Shown here: positions 1-6,062 of the stretch, piece by piece
Layout: the number at the start of each line of letters is the position of its first letter
How positions within the stretch are numbered: the first letter of the stretch is position 1
Assembly: GCA_005883885.1 (NCBI GenBank)
Contig: VAYF01000139.1
Span: 1-11,012, forward strand
From: Actinomycetota bacterium
Lineage (GTDB): Bacteria > Actinomycetota > UBA4738 > HRBIN12
Direction: 5' to 3'
DNA length: 11,012 bases
Position numbers and translations under genes: made by a program
The notes under the pieces: model-generated
Databases searched by the model: none
Told to the model about the DNA's origin: nothing
What the model saw: the letters and a program-made list of their open reading frames with translations, nothing else

Positions 1-1338
1 GGAGGGCCGACGCGCGGCATCCGCACGACCCGGAGCCGCACGGGCCGCGACGGCCGGCGCCGCAGGGAGCCCCTGCCGACGCCGCCGCGCGTGACGGACA
101 AGCTCATGGTCATCACCGAGCGCGGCGACCGCGACCAGATCGCGGTGCTCGAAGAAGAGCTCCTGGTCCAGCATTACGTGACCCGGGCCGGGGCAACCTC
201 GATGGTCGGGAACATCTACCTGGGTCGGGTGCAGAACGTTCTCCCGGGCATGGAGGCGGCGTTCGTCGACGTTGGTCGCGGCCGGAACGGCGTCCTGTAT
301 GCGGGCGAGGTCAACTACTCGCCGGAAGACATCGATGGGCCCGCACCGCGGATAGAACAGCTCCTGAAGCCGGGCCAGGCGGTCATGGTCCAGGTGACGA
401 AGGATCCGATGGGCGGGAAGGGCGCCCGGCTCACGGCCAACCTGAGCCTCGCCGGCCGCTACCTGGTCCTCGCGCCGAACCAGGACCTTCAAGGCATCAG
501 CCGGCGACTCCCGGACGAGGCACGCAAGCATCTCAAGACCCTCCTCAAGCGGGTGAAGCCGCCGGAGCACGGCGTGATCGTGCGCACGGCGGCCGAGTCC
601 GCGACCGAAGAGGCGCTCGAAGCGGACCTTCGGCGGCTGCTCGCGATCTGGGATCAGATCCAAGCGACCGCGACGAAGGGCAAGGCGCCCACGGTGCTCT
701 ACGAGGAGCCCGAGCTCACCGTCCGAGTCGTGCGCGACCTGTTCACCGACGAGGAGTACCGCGGGCTCGTGACCGATTCGCAGAGGGTCCACGGGCTCGT
801 CGTGAACTACCTCCGCGAGGTCGCCCCCGATCTGGCCGACAAGGTCACGCTGCACACGGGTCCGCTCCCGGCCTTCGAGGCGTATCGGATCGTCGAGCAG
901 ATCCACAAGGCGCTCGATCGGAAGGTGTGGTTGCCCTCCGGCGGCTACCTCATCATCGAGCGCACGGAGGCCATGACGATCATCGACGTCAACACCGGTA
1001 AGAGCGTCGGCAAGACGAACCTCGAGGCCACGGTCGTCAATACGAACCTCGAGGCGGCCCGGGAGGTCGCTCGTCAGCTCCGGCTCCGCGACATCGGCGG
1101 CATCATCGTGATCGACTTCATCGACATGCTCCTCGAGAAGAACAAGAAGCAGGTCGAGGACACGATGCGCGATGCGTTGGCGGTCGACAAGACGCGTTCG
1201 CAGGTGTTCGAGATCGGCCCGCTCGGCCTGATGCAGGTGACCCGCAAGCGGGTATCCTCCGGCCTGGTCGAATCGTTCTCCCAGGTCTGTCCCACCTGCG
1301 AAGGTCGGGGGATCATCCTCACCTACGACGTTGACTGA
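1..1338 (+). CDS. rne: Ribonuclease E/G family endoribonuclease (5' partial)
   Basis: Single-strand-specific endoribonuclease of the Rne/Rng family, acting in rRNA maturation and mRNA turnover in the cytoplasm. The frame is open from base 1. Counting the GTG at 91 as residue 1, an S1-like RNA-binding region covers about residues 30-115 (GNIYLGRV, AAFVDVG). The two metal-binding aspartates of the DNase-I-like subdomain are D299 in IIDVNTG and D342 in VIDFIDM. The zinc-link cysteines C400 and C403 sit in CPTCEGRG, and all four residues match E. coli RNase E with a constant offset of 4. The protein stops soon after the zinc link, so there is no E. coli-like degradosome tail. The GTG at 91 has no ribosome-binding site, and the preceding 30 codons are Arg/Pro-rich and open. 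I infer that they belong to the N-terminal extension common in actinobacterial homologues, but a start at 91 cannot be excluded. rplU follows after 15 nt, the usual actinobacterial order. Confidence 0.93.
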   Translation, partial: GGPTRGIRTTRSRTGRDGRRRREPLPTPPRVTDKLMVITERGDRDQIAVLEEELLVQHYVTRAGATSMVGNIYLGRVQNVLPGMEAAFVDVGRGRNGVLYAGEVNYSPEDIDGPAPRIEQLLKPGQAVMVQVTKDPMGGKGARLTANLSLAGRYLVLAPNQDLQGISRRLPDEARKHLKTLLKRVKPPEHGVIVRTAAESATEEALEADLRRLLAIWDQIQATATKGKAPTVLYEEPELTVRVVRDLFTDEEYRGLVTDSQRVHGLVVNYLREVAPDLADKVTLHTGPLPAFEAYRIVEQIHKALDRKVWLPSGGYLIIERTEAMTIIDVNTGKSVGKTNLEATVVNTNLEAAREVARQLRLRDIGGIIVIDFIDMLLEKNKKQVEDTMRDALAVDKTRSQVFEIGPLGLMQVTRKRVSSGLVESFSQVCPTCEGRGIILTYDVD

Positions 1339-1353
1339 GAGGATCGTCTGACG

Positions 1354-1662
1354 ATGTATGCGGTGATCAAGACAGGTGGGAAGCAACACAAGGTCCAGGC
1401 GGGGGACGTGATCGAGGTCGAGAAGCTGGTCGGCGCGGACGAGACCGTCACGTTCACGCCGCTGCTCGTCGTGGACGACGACGGCAAGACCCACGCCGGT
1501 CCCGCCGCCTCGAAGGCGACCGTCACCGCCAAGCCGCTCGGCGACAAGAAGGGCGACAAGGTCAAGGTCTTCAAGTACCGACCCAAGAGCGGCTACGCGA
1601 AGAAGACGGGCCACCGCCAGCAGCTCACGCTGCTGCAGATCGAGACCGTCGAGCTCGGCTAG
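1354..1662 (+). CDS. rplU: 50S ribosomal protein bL21
   Basis: Structural protein of the large ribosomal subunit that binds 23S rRNA. The 102-residue product has normal family length and opens with the characteristic MYAVIKTGGKQ. It contains the conserved KVFKYRPKSGYAKKTGHRQ RNA-binding segment near residues 72-90 and ends LLQIETVELG. The ATG start is preceded by GAGAGG at 1337-1342, which overlaps the rne stop codon, so translation is probably linked to rne. rpmA follows after 37 nt. This identification is secure. Confidence 0.98.
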   Translation: MYAVIKTGGKQHKVQAGDVIEVEKLVGADETVTFTPLLVVDDDGKTHAGPAASKATVTAKPLGDKKGDKVKVFKYRPKSGYAKKTGHRQQLTLLQIETVELG

Positions 1663-1699
1663 TTCCGCGCCGCGGACGGCTGGTAGCCTGGGAGACCTT

Positions 1700-1957
1700 A
1701 TGGCGCACAAGAAGGGCGGCGGCTCGTCCCGCAACGGCCGCGACTCCACGTCGAAGCGGCTCGGCGTCAAAGCCTACGGCGGCCAGACGGTCACCGCGGG
1801 CTCGATCATCGTGCGCCAGCGGGGTACGAAGATCCATCCCGGCGACGGCGTCGGCAAGGGCGGCGACGACACGTTGTTCGCGACGCGCGCGGGTGTGGTG
1901 GATTACCGAGAGTCCCGCGGTCGACGGTACGCGACCGTCACGGCCGCGCAGGTCTAG
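1700..1957 (+). CDS. rpmA: 50S ribosomal protein bL27
   Basis: Large-subunit protein whose N-terminal tail reaches towards the peptidyl-transferase centre. The 85-residue product starts MAHKKGGGSSRNGRDS, the unprocessed form seen in actinobacteria, without the Firmicutes-type cleavable extension. It carries the signature GSIIVRQRGTKIHPG (about residues 35-49). A ribosome-binding site GGGAG (1690-1694) lies 5 nt before the ATG. The stop codon shares the bases CTAG with the stop codon of the gene on the other strand. In most actinobacteria obg follows directly; here a minus-strand gene intervenes. Confidence 0.98.
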   Translation: MAHKKGGGSSRNGRDSTSKRLGVKAYGGQTVTAGSIIVRQRGTKIHPGDGVGKGGDDTLFATRAGVVDYRESRGRRYATVTAAQV

Positions 1958-2418
1958 GACGCCTCGCCGCGCGCCTGCTTCATCGCCGTCCGGATCTGGG
2001 TCACCAACGCATCACGCCTGTCCTTCAACGACACCGCGGTCGCCGCGAGGTAGCGCGTGTTCTCTCGCCGTTGGCGCCACCGTCCGCTCCGGCGGAACGG
2101 GGTGGCGACCGTGAGGTCGGGGGCGTTCGGTGGTCCGCCTGGCGAGCCGAGCGTTCCCAACGGTGGCGGCCGCGTGAGGTAAAACGCCGTCCGGCGGGTC
2201 TCGTCGCCACGCCGCCAACCGACCGTGAAGACCGGTGAGCCGAGCACGCGCTTGACGCTCACGATGTCGACGAACGGGAAGCGAGCCGTCTCCGGCGAAG
2301 CGGCGTCCGTGAAGACGAGCTCCCACTCGTCGGCGGAGAGCGTGCCCTCGATCTCGTCGGGAGTGCCTCGGTCGAGGTGCACCATCCACACGATGGTCGG
2401 TTCGATCACGAGCTCCAT
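1954..2418 (-). CDS. Hypothetical protein, possible PH/GRAM-like fold
   Basis: A 154-residue protein that I cannot assign to a named family. It has no signal peptide or membrane segment. Residues about 22-83 alternate short hydrophobic strands and turns (GTLSADEWELVFTD, FPFVDIVSVKRV, SPVFTVGWRR, TAFYLTRPP), which resembles a pleckstrin-homology or GRAM-like beta-barrel; this is a shape argument only. Residues 84-110 are Pro/Gly-rich, and the C-terminus is a basic, probably helical stretch (LKDRRDALVTQIRTAMKQ). The start is ATG at 2418 with no well-spaced ribosome-binding site (GGGAGG is 14 nt away). A later start at M12 (2385) is possible. It converges on rpmA with a 4-nt overlap and diverges from obg with 42 nt between starts. 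The opposite frames have Arg/Pro-rich, shadow-like compositions, which supports this frame. Confidence 0.7.
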   Translation of the reverse strand: MELVIEPTIVWMVHLDRGTPDEIEGTLSADEWELVFTDAASPETARFPFVDIVSVKRVLGSPVFTVGWRRGDETRRTAFYLTRPPPLGTLGSPGGPPNAPDLTVATPFRRSGRWRQRRENTRYLAATAVSLKDRRDALVTQIRTAMKQARGEAS

Positions 2419-2447
2419 CTTCGCGGCGACGGCCTCCCGCGACCACC

Positions 2448-2454
2448 TACGCTA
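2448..2454. promoter_or_regulatory. Overlapping divergent -10 elements between obg and the minus-strand gene
   Basis: The heptamer TACGCTA reads as a TANNNT -10 box on both strands: TACGCT for obg (2448-2453) and TAGCGT for the minus gene (2454-2449). On the plus strand the box ends 7 nt before the obg ATG, the spacing expected for a leaderless transcript, and obg has no Shine-Dalgarno sequence. On minus, the transcript would have a leader of about 25-30 nt. No -35 element is apparent. Confidence 0.45.
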
Positions 2455-2460
2455 TCCGGG

Positions 2461-3609
2461 ATGTTCACCGACGAGTGCACGGTCGCCGTGGAGGCGGGCC
2501 GAGGTGGGAACGGCTCCGCCTCGCTGCATTCCGAGCCGTACAAGCCGCGCGGCGGCCCGGACGGGGGAAACGGCGGCCGCGGAGGTTCCGTCGTCTTCGA
2601 GGTCGCCAGCGGGATCCATGACCTCTCCTGGCTGGCGGAGCACCCGCACCAACGGGCCCGGCCGGGCGGATCCGGTCGATCCGACCGGCGCGACGGCCCG
2701 ACCGCCAAGGACCTCGTGATCCAGGTCCCCGACGGCACGATCGTGTTCGACGATGACGGGCCGGTCGCCGACCTGGTGGGAACCAAGCGGTTGCGGGTCG
2801 AGCTGCGGACGGTCGCCGACATCGGGCTCGTGGGGCTCCCCAACGCCGGCAAGTCGACCCTGCTCGCTCGTCTCACCGCGGCCACGCCGAAGATCGCCGA
2901 CTATCCGTTCACGACCCTCACGCCGAACCTCGGCGTCGCGGAGACCCGCGACGGCCGGGCGGTGATCGCCGACGTCCCCGGGTTGATCGAGGGCGCGCAC
3001 GAGGGCAAGGGTCTCGGTCACCGGTTCCTGCGACACATCGTCCGGTGTCGCGCCTTGGTGCTCGTCGTGGATCTCTCGGGCACCGACCCCAGCTCGGATC
3101 TCGCCGTGCTCCGTACGGAGCTCGGTAGCTACGATCAGACGCTCATCACTCGGCCGTCGATCGTCGTCGGGACGAAGGCGGATCTGGTCGACGATCCCGC
3201 GACGGCCGCGACGGCGTTGCAGACCGACGCGGTCGCCGTTTCCGCCCTCACCGGTGAGGGGGTGGAGGAGTTCAGGGCGCGCGTGGACGCCCTGGCGAGC
3301 GAGGCGGCCGCTTCGGAGCCCGAGCGGACCACGCACGTCGTGCTCCGTCCCGGTCGCCCGCGGTTCGCGGTCAAACGCGACGAGCGCGGCACGTGGCACG
3401 TCGAGGGCCGGAGCGTCGAACGCTGGGTCCTCGAGACCGACCTCGACGACGAGGACGAACTGGCGAAGCTCCAGCGCAACCTCCGCCGGGAAGGCGTGTT
3501 CCGGGTGCTCGAGGCGTCAGGCGTCGCCGAAGGTGATGACGTCGAGATCCGGGGTCTCGTCTTCGCGTTCGTTCACGACGCCGAGGGTGGATCGGACCGC
3601 GCCGGATGA
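2461..3609 (+). CDS. obg: GTPase Obg/CgtA with a shortened Obg domain
   Basis: Ribosome-associated GTPase involved in 50S assembly and growth control. ATG at 2461 is chosen because MFTDECTVAVEAGRGGNG is the family N-terminus; the upstream in-frame extension is not conserved. The Obg domain (residues 1-about 118) has the first Gly-rich blocks (PRGGPDGGNGGRGGSV). It then runs from DLVG (104-107) straight into TKRLRVELRTVADIG, omitting about 36-38 residues that include the AKGGxGGxGN block. The G domain is otherwise complete: P-loop GLPNAGKS (125-132), switch I DYPFTTL (148-153), DVPG (171-174), a G4 motif TKAD (238-241) instead of NKxD, and SALTGEG (261-267). An OCT domain covers about 302-372 (VERWVLETDLDDEDEL). 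Total 382 residues against about 430-480 in relatives. Its stop overlaps the next start as ATGA. The GTPase identity is certain; whether the deletion is native is not. Confidence 0.95.
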   Translation: MFTDECTVAVEAGRGGNGSASLHSEPYKPRGGPDGGNGGRGGSVVFEVASGIHDLSWLAEHPHQRARPGGSGRSDRRDGPTAKDLVIQVPDGTIVFDDDGPVADLVGTKRLRVELRTVADIGLVGLPNAGKSTLLARLTAATPKIADYPFTTLTPNLGVAETRDGRAVIADVPGLIEGAHEGKGLGHRFLRHIVRCRALVLVVDLSGTDPSSDLAVLRTELGSYDQTLITRPSIVVGTKADLVDDPATAATALQTDAVAVSALTGEGVEEFRARVDALASEAAASEPERTTHVVLRPGRPRFAVKRDERGTWHVEGRSVERWVLETDLDDEDELAKLQRNLRREGVFRVLEASGVAEGDDVEIRGLVFAFVHDAEGGSDRAG

Positions 3610-4046
3610 GCGATCCCCATCTCGGATCGATGCTGCTCGAAGAGGACCAGGCGTGGCGCCGGCTCAACATCTTGTTGCGAAGCATCCCGACGGACCGGCT
3701 GGACGAGCCAACGGTGACGACGGATGGATGGTCGCCGAAAGACGTGATGTTCCACATCGGCGCGTGGTTGGCAGAAGCAGCCCGGCAGCTCGAGCGGATA
3801 CGCGAGGGGACGTACCGACCCCAGGAGGAGACGGTCGACGAGCTGAACAGCGCATGGTTCGCGTTGTCGCGGACGCTCGATGTCCCCACCGCTCGCGCGG
3901 AGCTCGAGTCCGCCCGCGTGATCGCGCGCGACGCGTTGGGCGCGCTCTCGACGCTGACGCCCGACGCACGGGGATGGTTCGAGGAGTCGGCGTGGCTCCA
4001 CTACTCGAAGCACGTCATCGACCTCGAACGATGGCTCGGCGCCTGA
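3606..4046 (+). CDS. DinB-like / maleylpyruvate-isomerase-N-type four-helix protein
   Basis: A 146-residue protein with the features of the DinB/MDMPI-N/YfiT superfamily, whose four-helix bundles bind a divalent metal and often act as thiol-dependent (mycothiol or bacillithiol) transferases. The helix-2 motif GWSPKDVMFHIGAWL gives H50, and the C-terminal HYSKH gives H132 and H136, matching the usual three-histidine metal site. There is no signal peptide or membrane segment. The ATG overlaps the obg stop as ATGA, so translation is probably coupled to obg and the start is well supported. nadD follows after 37 nt, apparently with its own -10 box. The substrate is unknown; ClbS/DfsB-like or other DinB subfamilies are alternatives. 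Confidence 0.8.
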   Translation: MSDPHLGSMLLEEDQAWRRLNILLRSIPTDRLDEPTVTTDGWSPKDVMFHIGAWLAEAARQLERIREGTYRPQEETVDELNSAWFALSRTLDVPTARAELESARVIARDALGALSTLTPDARGWFEESAWLHYSKHVIDLERWLGA

Positions 4047-4069
4047 CCGATCGGCCGTGAGGCCGGCGG

Positions 4070-4075
4070 TAGGAT
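4070..4075 (+). promoter_or_regulatory. Candidate -10 box for leaderless nadD
   Basis: TAGGAT fits the actinobacterial TANNNT -10 consensus and ends 8 nt before the nadD ATG. No Shine-Dalgarno sequence precedes that ATG, so a leaderless transcript is plausible. There is no recognisable -35 element, so this rests on spacing alone. Confidence 0.35.
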
Positions 4076-4083
4076 GCCGCTCG

Positions 4084-4671
4084 ATGGGGAAACGGCTCGG
4101 CGTCATGGGCGGTACGTTCGACCCCATCCACTATGGCCACCTCGTGACGGCGGAGGAGGCGTTACATCAGTTCGAGCTGGATGAGGTCGTCTTCGTCCCG
4201 ACCGGCCAGCCGTGGATGAAGGAGCACGACGTCGTTTCATCACCCGAGGATCGCTACCTGATGACGGTGATCGCCACGGCCTCGAATCCCCGCTTCTCGG
4301 TCTCGCGGGTGGAGGTGGATCGCGAAGGTCCGACCTACACGATCGACACCTTGCGGGCCATGAAAGAGCTCTTCGGTGCCGACCTGTTCTTCATCACCGG
4401 CGCCGACGCGGTGCTCGAGATCTTCCAATGGAAGGACCCCTCCGAGCTGTTCGAGATGGCCCACTTCATCGCGGCGACCCGGCCCGGCTACGACATCGCG
4501 GCCCTCGAGGAGCAGGTTCCGGGACACGACGGCATCAGCAACATGAGCATCCCCGCACTCGCCATCTCTTCCACCGACATCCGCGCGCGGGTCGCTCGTG
4601 GGCAGCCGATCCGCTACCTCGTGCCCGAGGGAGTCGTGAGCTACGTCGGGAAGGCGGGCCTCTACCGGTGA
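4084..4671 (+). CDS. nadD: Nicotinate-nucleotide adenylyltransferase
   Basis: Transfers AMP from ATP to nicotinate mononucleotide, forming deamido-NAD in NAD biosynthesis. The 195-residue product is normal length. The nucleotidyltransferase signature GGTFDPIHYGHL lies at residues 9-20 and contains the HxGH phosphate-binding motif. The C-terminal ISSTDIR near residue 163 is the second ATP-binding motif. ATG at 4084 is preferred over the upstream in-frame start at 4057, because the family begins only a few residues before GGTFDP. The stop codon overlaps the next gene's GTG as GTGA, indicating translational coupling. The order nadD - LytR-type - rsfS is standard in actinobacteria. Confidence 0.97.
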   Translation: MGKRLGVMGGTFDPIHYGHLVTAEEALHQFELDEVVFVPTGQPWMKEHDVVSSPEDRYLMTVIATASNPRFSVSRVEVDREGPTYTIDTLRAMKELFGADLFFITGADAVLEIFQWKDPSELFEMAHFIAATRPGYDIAALEEQVPGHDGISNMSIPALAISSTDIRARVARGQPIRYLVPEGVVSYVGKAGLYR

Positions 4672-5768
4672 GTCTTGGTCTCGGCGACGGTCCGGTGCGG
4701 CCGTCGCGAACCACGAGGGCCGACGCGTCGCTTCGCCGGCGTCGGATGTACGCGATCGTTGCGGTGTTGGCGGTCGTGGCCATCGTTCTGGCCTGGGCCC
4801 GCCTCCATGATGGAGCAGCGTCCGCTGGTTCCTCGCCGACCACCAGCGACTCGGCGGGCCCCCAGGGCCGTGGCCCGTCGAAGCTCTTGGCTTTCTCCGT
4901 GACCGGCGCGCCGAACGCCCTGCTCGCGGTCGTGGGGATCGGTGGCGGACAGACTCCCGCCGGCCTCGTGCTCCCGCCGGGGATGACCGTGATCGTCCCG
5001 GGCCAGGGGGAGACCCCGACCGAGCAGGTGCAGGCACTCCCCGGCGACTCGATGCGGATCAGCGTGTCCAACGCGGTAGGGGTGTGGGCTCCCCATTTCG
5101 CGGTGATGAACCTCAACGGGTTCCGCGACACGATCGACCGGATCGGAGGGCTCACCGTGAACCTCCCCGACATCTACACGGTGGGAGGGTCGGTCCTCGG
5201 TCCGGGGCGAACGCACATGTCGGGCAACCAGGTCGTGACGTTCCTCTACGCGAAGGCCGAGGACACGGCGCTCCGCTGGTCGTCGGTCCTGGAGGCGTTC
5301 CTGAAGGCGGCGCCCGCCATCCCGCAGAACGACCTGACGGAGAGTGATGACGCGGCCGGCGCCGCCGCCGTCCTGGGCGCCGCGAGCGGCGCCCAGGTCC
5401 AGGTGGCGCCCACGAAGGTCGTGGGCGCCACCGCGATCGTTCCGGCGCAGCCGGACTTCGACGAACTGGTCGGGAGGTTGTTCGCGACACCCATCCCGGT
5501 GCGCGCCTTCGTGCAGAACGGGTCCGGCAGTCCCGGTAGCGGCGAGGCGGTGGCGCGCGATCTGCTGCCCCAAGGATTCCGCATCGTCTTGACGGGGAAC
5601 GCCGAGTCGTTCAACCACGACACCACCCTCATCACGGCGATCGGCGCCGAACATCTGGGCAGGGGAGCGACGTGCTTCCCGCGAGCAGGGACGTCGCGAT
5701 CGCGGCCGCCCGAGCGTCATCGGACAAGCAAGCCGATGACATCGTCATCCTGGATGTCCACGAGCTGA
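4668..5768 (+). CDS. LCP-like/LytR_C membrane protein, degenerate and C-terminally truncated
   Basis: A 366-residue type II membrane protein: basic RRRR then a membrane segment at about residues 27-46, a low-complexity linker (50-70), an LCP-like domain (about 72-215) and a LytR_C domain (about 276-331, VRAFVQNGSGSPGSGEAVA). True LCP enzymes attach wall teichoic acid or arabinogalactan to peptidoglycan. Here the substrate-binding SIPRD motif aligns with LPPGM (102-106), the downstream arginine-rich yvRtR stretch is LYAKAEDTALRW, and the early GxDxR is absent, so catalysis by this mechanism is unlikely. The GIGGLTV-type core (RIGGLTVNLP, 158-167) is preserved. The LytR_C homology stops at GAEHLG (about residue 331, near base 5660). 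The last 35 residues are out-of-frame reading through the rsfS start region and look unrelated to the family. GTG at 4668 overlaps the nadD stop; the large upstream in-frame extension is a nadD shadow. Confidence 0.82.
   Translation: MSLGLGDGPVRPSRTTRADASLRRRRMYAIVAVLAVVAIVLAWARLHDGAASAGSSPTTSDSAGPQGRGPSKLLAFSVTGAPNALLAVVGIGGGQTPAGLVLPPGMTVIVPGQGETPTEQVQALPGDSMRISVSNAVGVWAPHFAVMNLNGFRDTIDRIGGLTVNLPDIYTVGGSVLGPGRTHMSGNQVVTFLYAKAEDTALRWSSVLEAFLKAAPAIPQNDLTESDDAAGAAAVLGAASGAQVQVAPTKVVGATAIVPAQPDFDELVGRLFATPIPVRAFVQNGSGSPGSGEAVARDLLPQGFRIVLTGNAESFNHDTTLITAIGAEHLGRGATCFPRAGTSRSRPPERHRTSKPMTSSSWMSTS
5372..5397. repeat. Perfect 10-bp inverted repeat inside the LCP-like gene
   Basis: Arms CCTGGGCGCC (5372-5381) and GGCGCCCAGG (5388-5397) are exact reverse complements separated by 6 nt. 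The repeat lies within coding sequence for the LGAASGAQ region and could form an mRNA hairpin. A second, longer repeat follows 4 nt later. No function is known. Confidence 0.6.
5402..5432. repeat. Perfect 12-bp inverted repeat inside the LCP-like gene
   Basis: Arms GGTGGCGCCCAC (5402-5413) and GTGGGCGCCACC (5421-5432) are exact reverse complements with a 7-nt loop. The core GGCGCC is shared with the preceding hairpin, so the two could also pair with each other. It encodes the VAPTKVVGATA region between the LCP-like and LytR_C domains. Confidence 0.65.
5661..5667 (+). promoter_or_regulatory. Ribosome-binding site of rsfS
   Basis: AGGGGAG, 4 nt before GTG 5672. This supports the GTG as the true rsfS start and places it inside the reading frame of the preceding LCP-like gene. 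Confidence 0.65.
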
Positions 5769-6049
5769 TCGTGATCACGGACTTCTTCGTGATCTGCTCG
5801 GCCGGTACCCAACGGCAGGTGAAGACGGTGATCGAGAGCATCGAAGATCAGGTCCGGGACCGACTCGGAGTCCGTCCGGTCCGGCGCGAAGGCGAAGCCG
5901 GCGCGGGGTGGTGGCTCCTCGATTACGTCGATGTCGTGGTGCATGTCTTCGGTACCGAGGAGCGCTCGTACTACGACCTCGAGCGGCTCTGGCGCGACGC
6001 TCCCCGTCTGGGGTGGGAGGACGGATCCGAGGCCGCTTCCGCGGGTTAA
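5672..6049 (+). CDS. rsfS: Ribosome silencing factor RsfS
   Basis: RsfS (Iojap/YbeB family) binds ribosomal protein uL14 and blocks subunit joining, lowering translation in starvation and stationary phase. The 125-residue product shows the family core: DIVILDVHELIVITDFFVI (about residues 23-41), the RQVKTVIESIEDQV helix, the RREGE motif, WWLLDYVDVVVHVF (80-93) and the C-terminal YYDLERLW. GTG at 5672 is used because it has a good ribosome-binding site and because homologues begin about this far before DIVVLD. The first 97 nt overlap the reading frame of the LCP-like gene. tRNA-Ala follows 13 nt after the stop. Confidence 0.96.
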   Translation: MLPASRDVAIAAARASSDKQADDIVILDVHELIVITDFFVICSAGTQRQVKTVIESIEDQVRDRLGVRPVRREGEAGAGWWLLDYVDVVVHVFGTEERSYYDLERLWRDAPRLGWEDGSEAASAG

Positions 6050-6052
6050 ACT
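6047..6052 (+). promoter_or_regulatory. Candidate -10 box for tRNA-Ala
   Basis: TAAACT overlaps the rsfS stop codon and lies 10 nt before the mature tRNA 5' end. It is the most AT-rich hexamer of this area. No matching -35 element is visible, so read-through from rsfS is equally possible. Confidence 0.35.
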
Positions 6053-6062
6053 TCCCCGCTCC

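Noticed and set aside
2012..2446. Alternative minus-strand and plus-strand frames over 2012-2719
   Set aside because: Their products are Arg/Pro/Thr-rich without hydrophobic periodicity, as expected for shadow frames in high-GC DNA. The 154-codon minus frame and obg explain the region better.
2377..2460. Upstream in-frame start for obg
   Set aside because: Obg proteins begin a few residues before the VAVEAGRGGNG block. The extra 28 residues are not family-like and would overlap the divergent gene's start.
2452..3399. 315-codon open frame antisense to obg
   Set aside because: It lies wholly opposite obg, has shadow-type composition and no ribosome-binding site.
4212..4667. Long upstream extension of the LCP-like reading frame across nadD
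   Set aside because: Its translation is Arg/Gly/His-rich shadow sequence of nadD. The GTG overlapping the nadD stop, followed by basic residues and a membrane segment, is the natural start.
4662..5720. 352-codon open frame antisense to the LCP-like gene
   Set aside because: It is a shadow of the membrane protein gene, with Arg/His/Asp-rich composition and no domain features.
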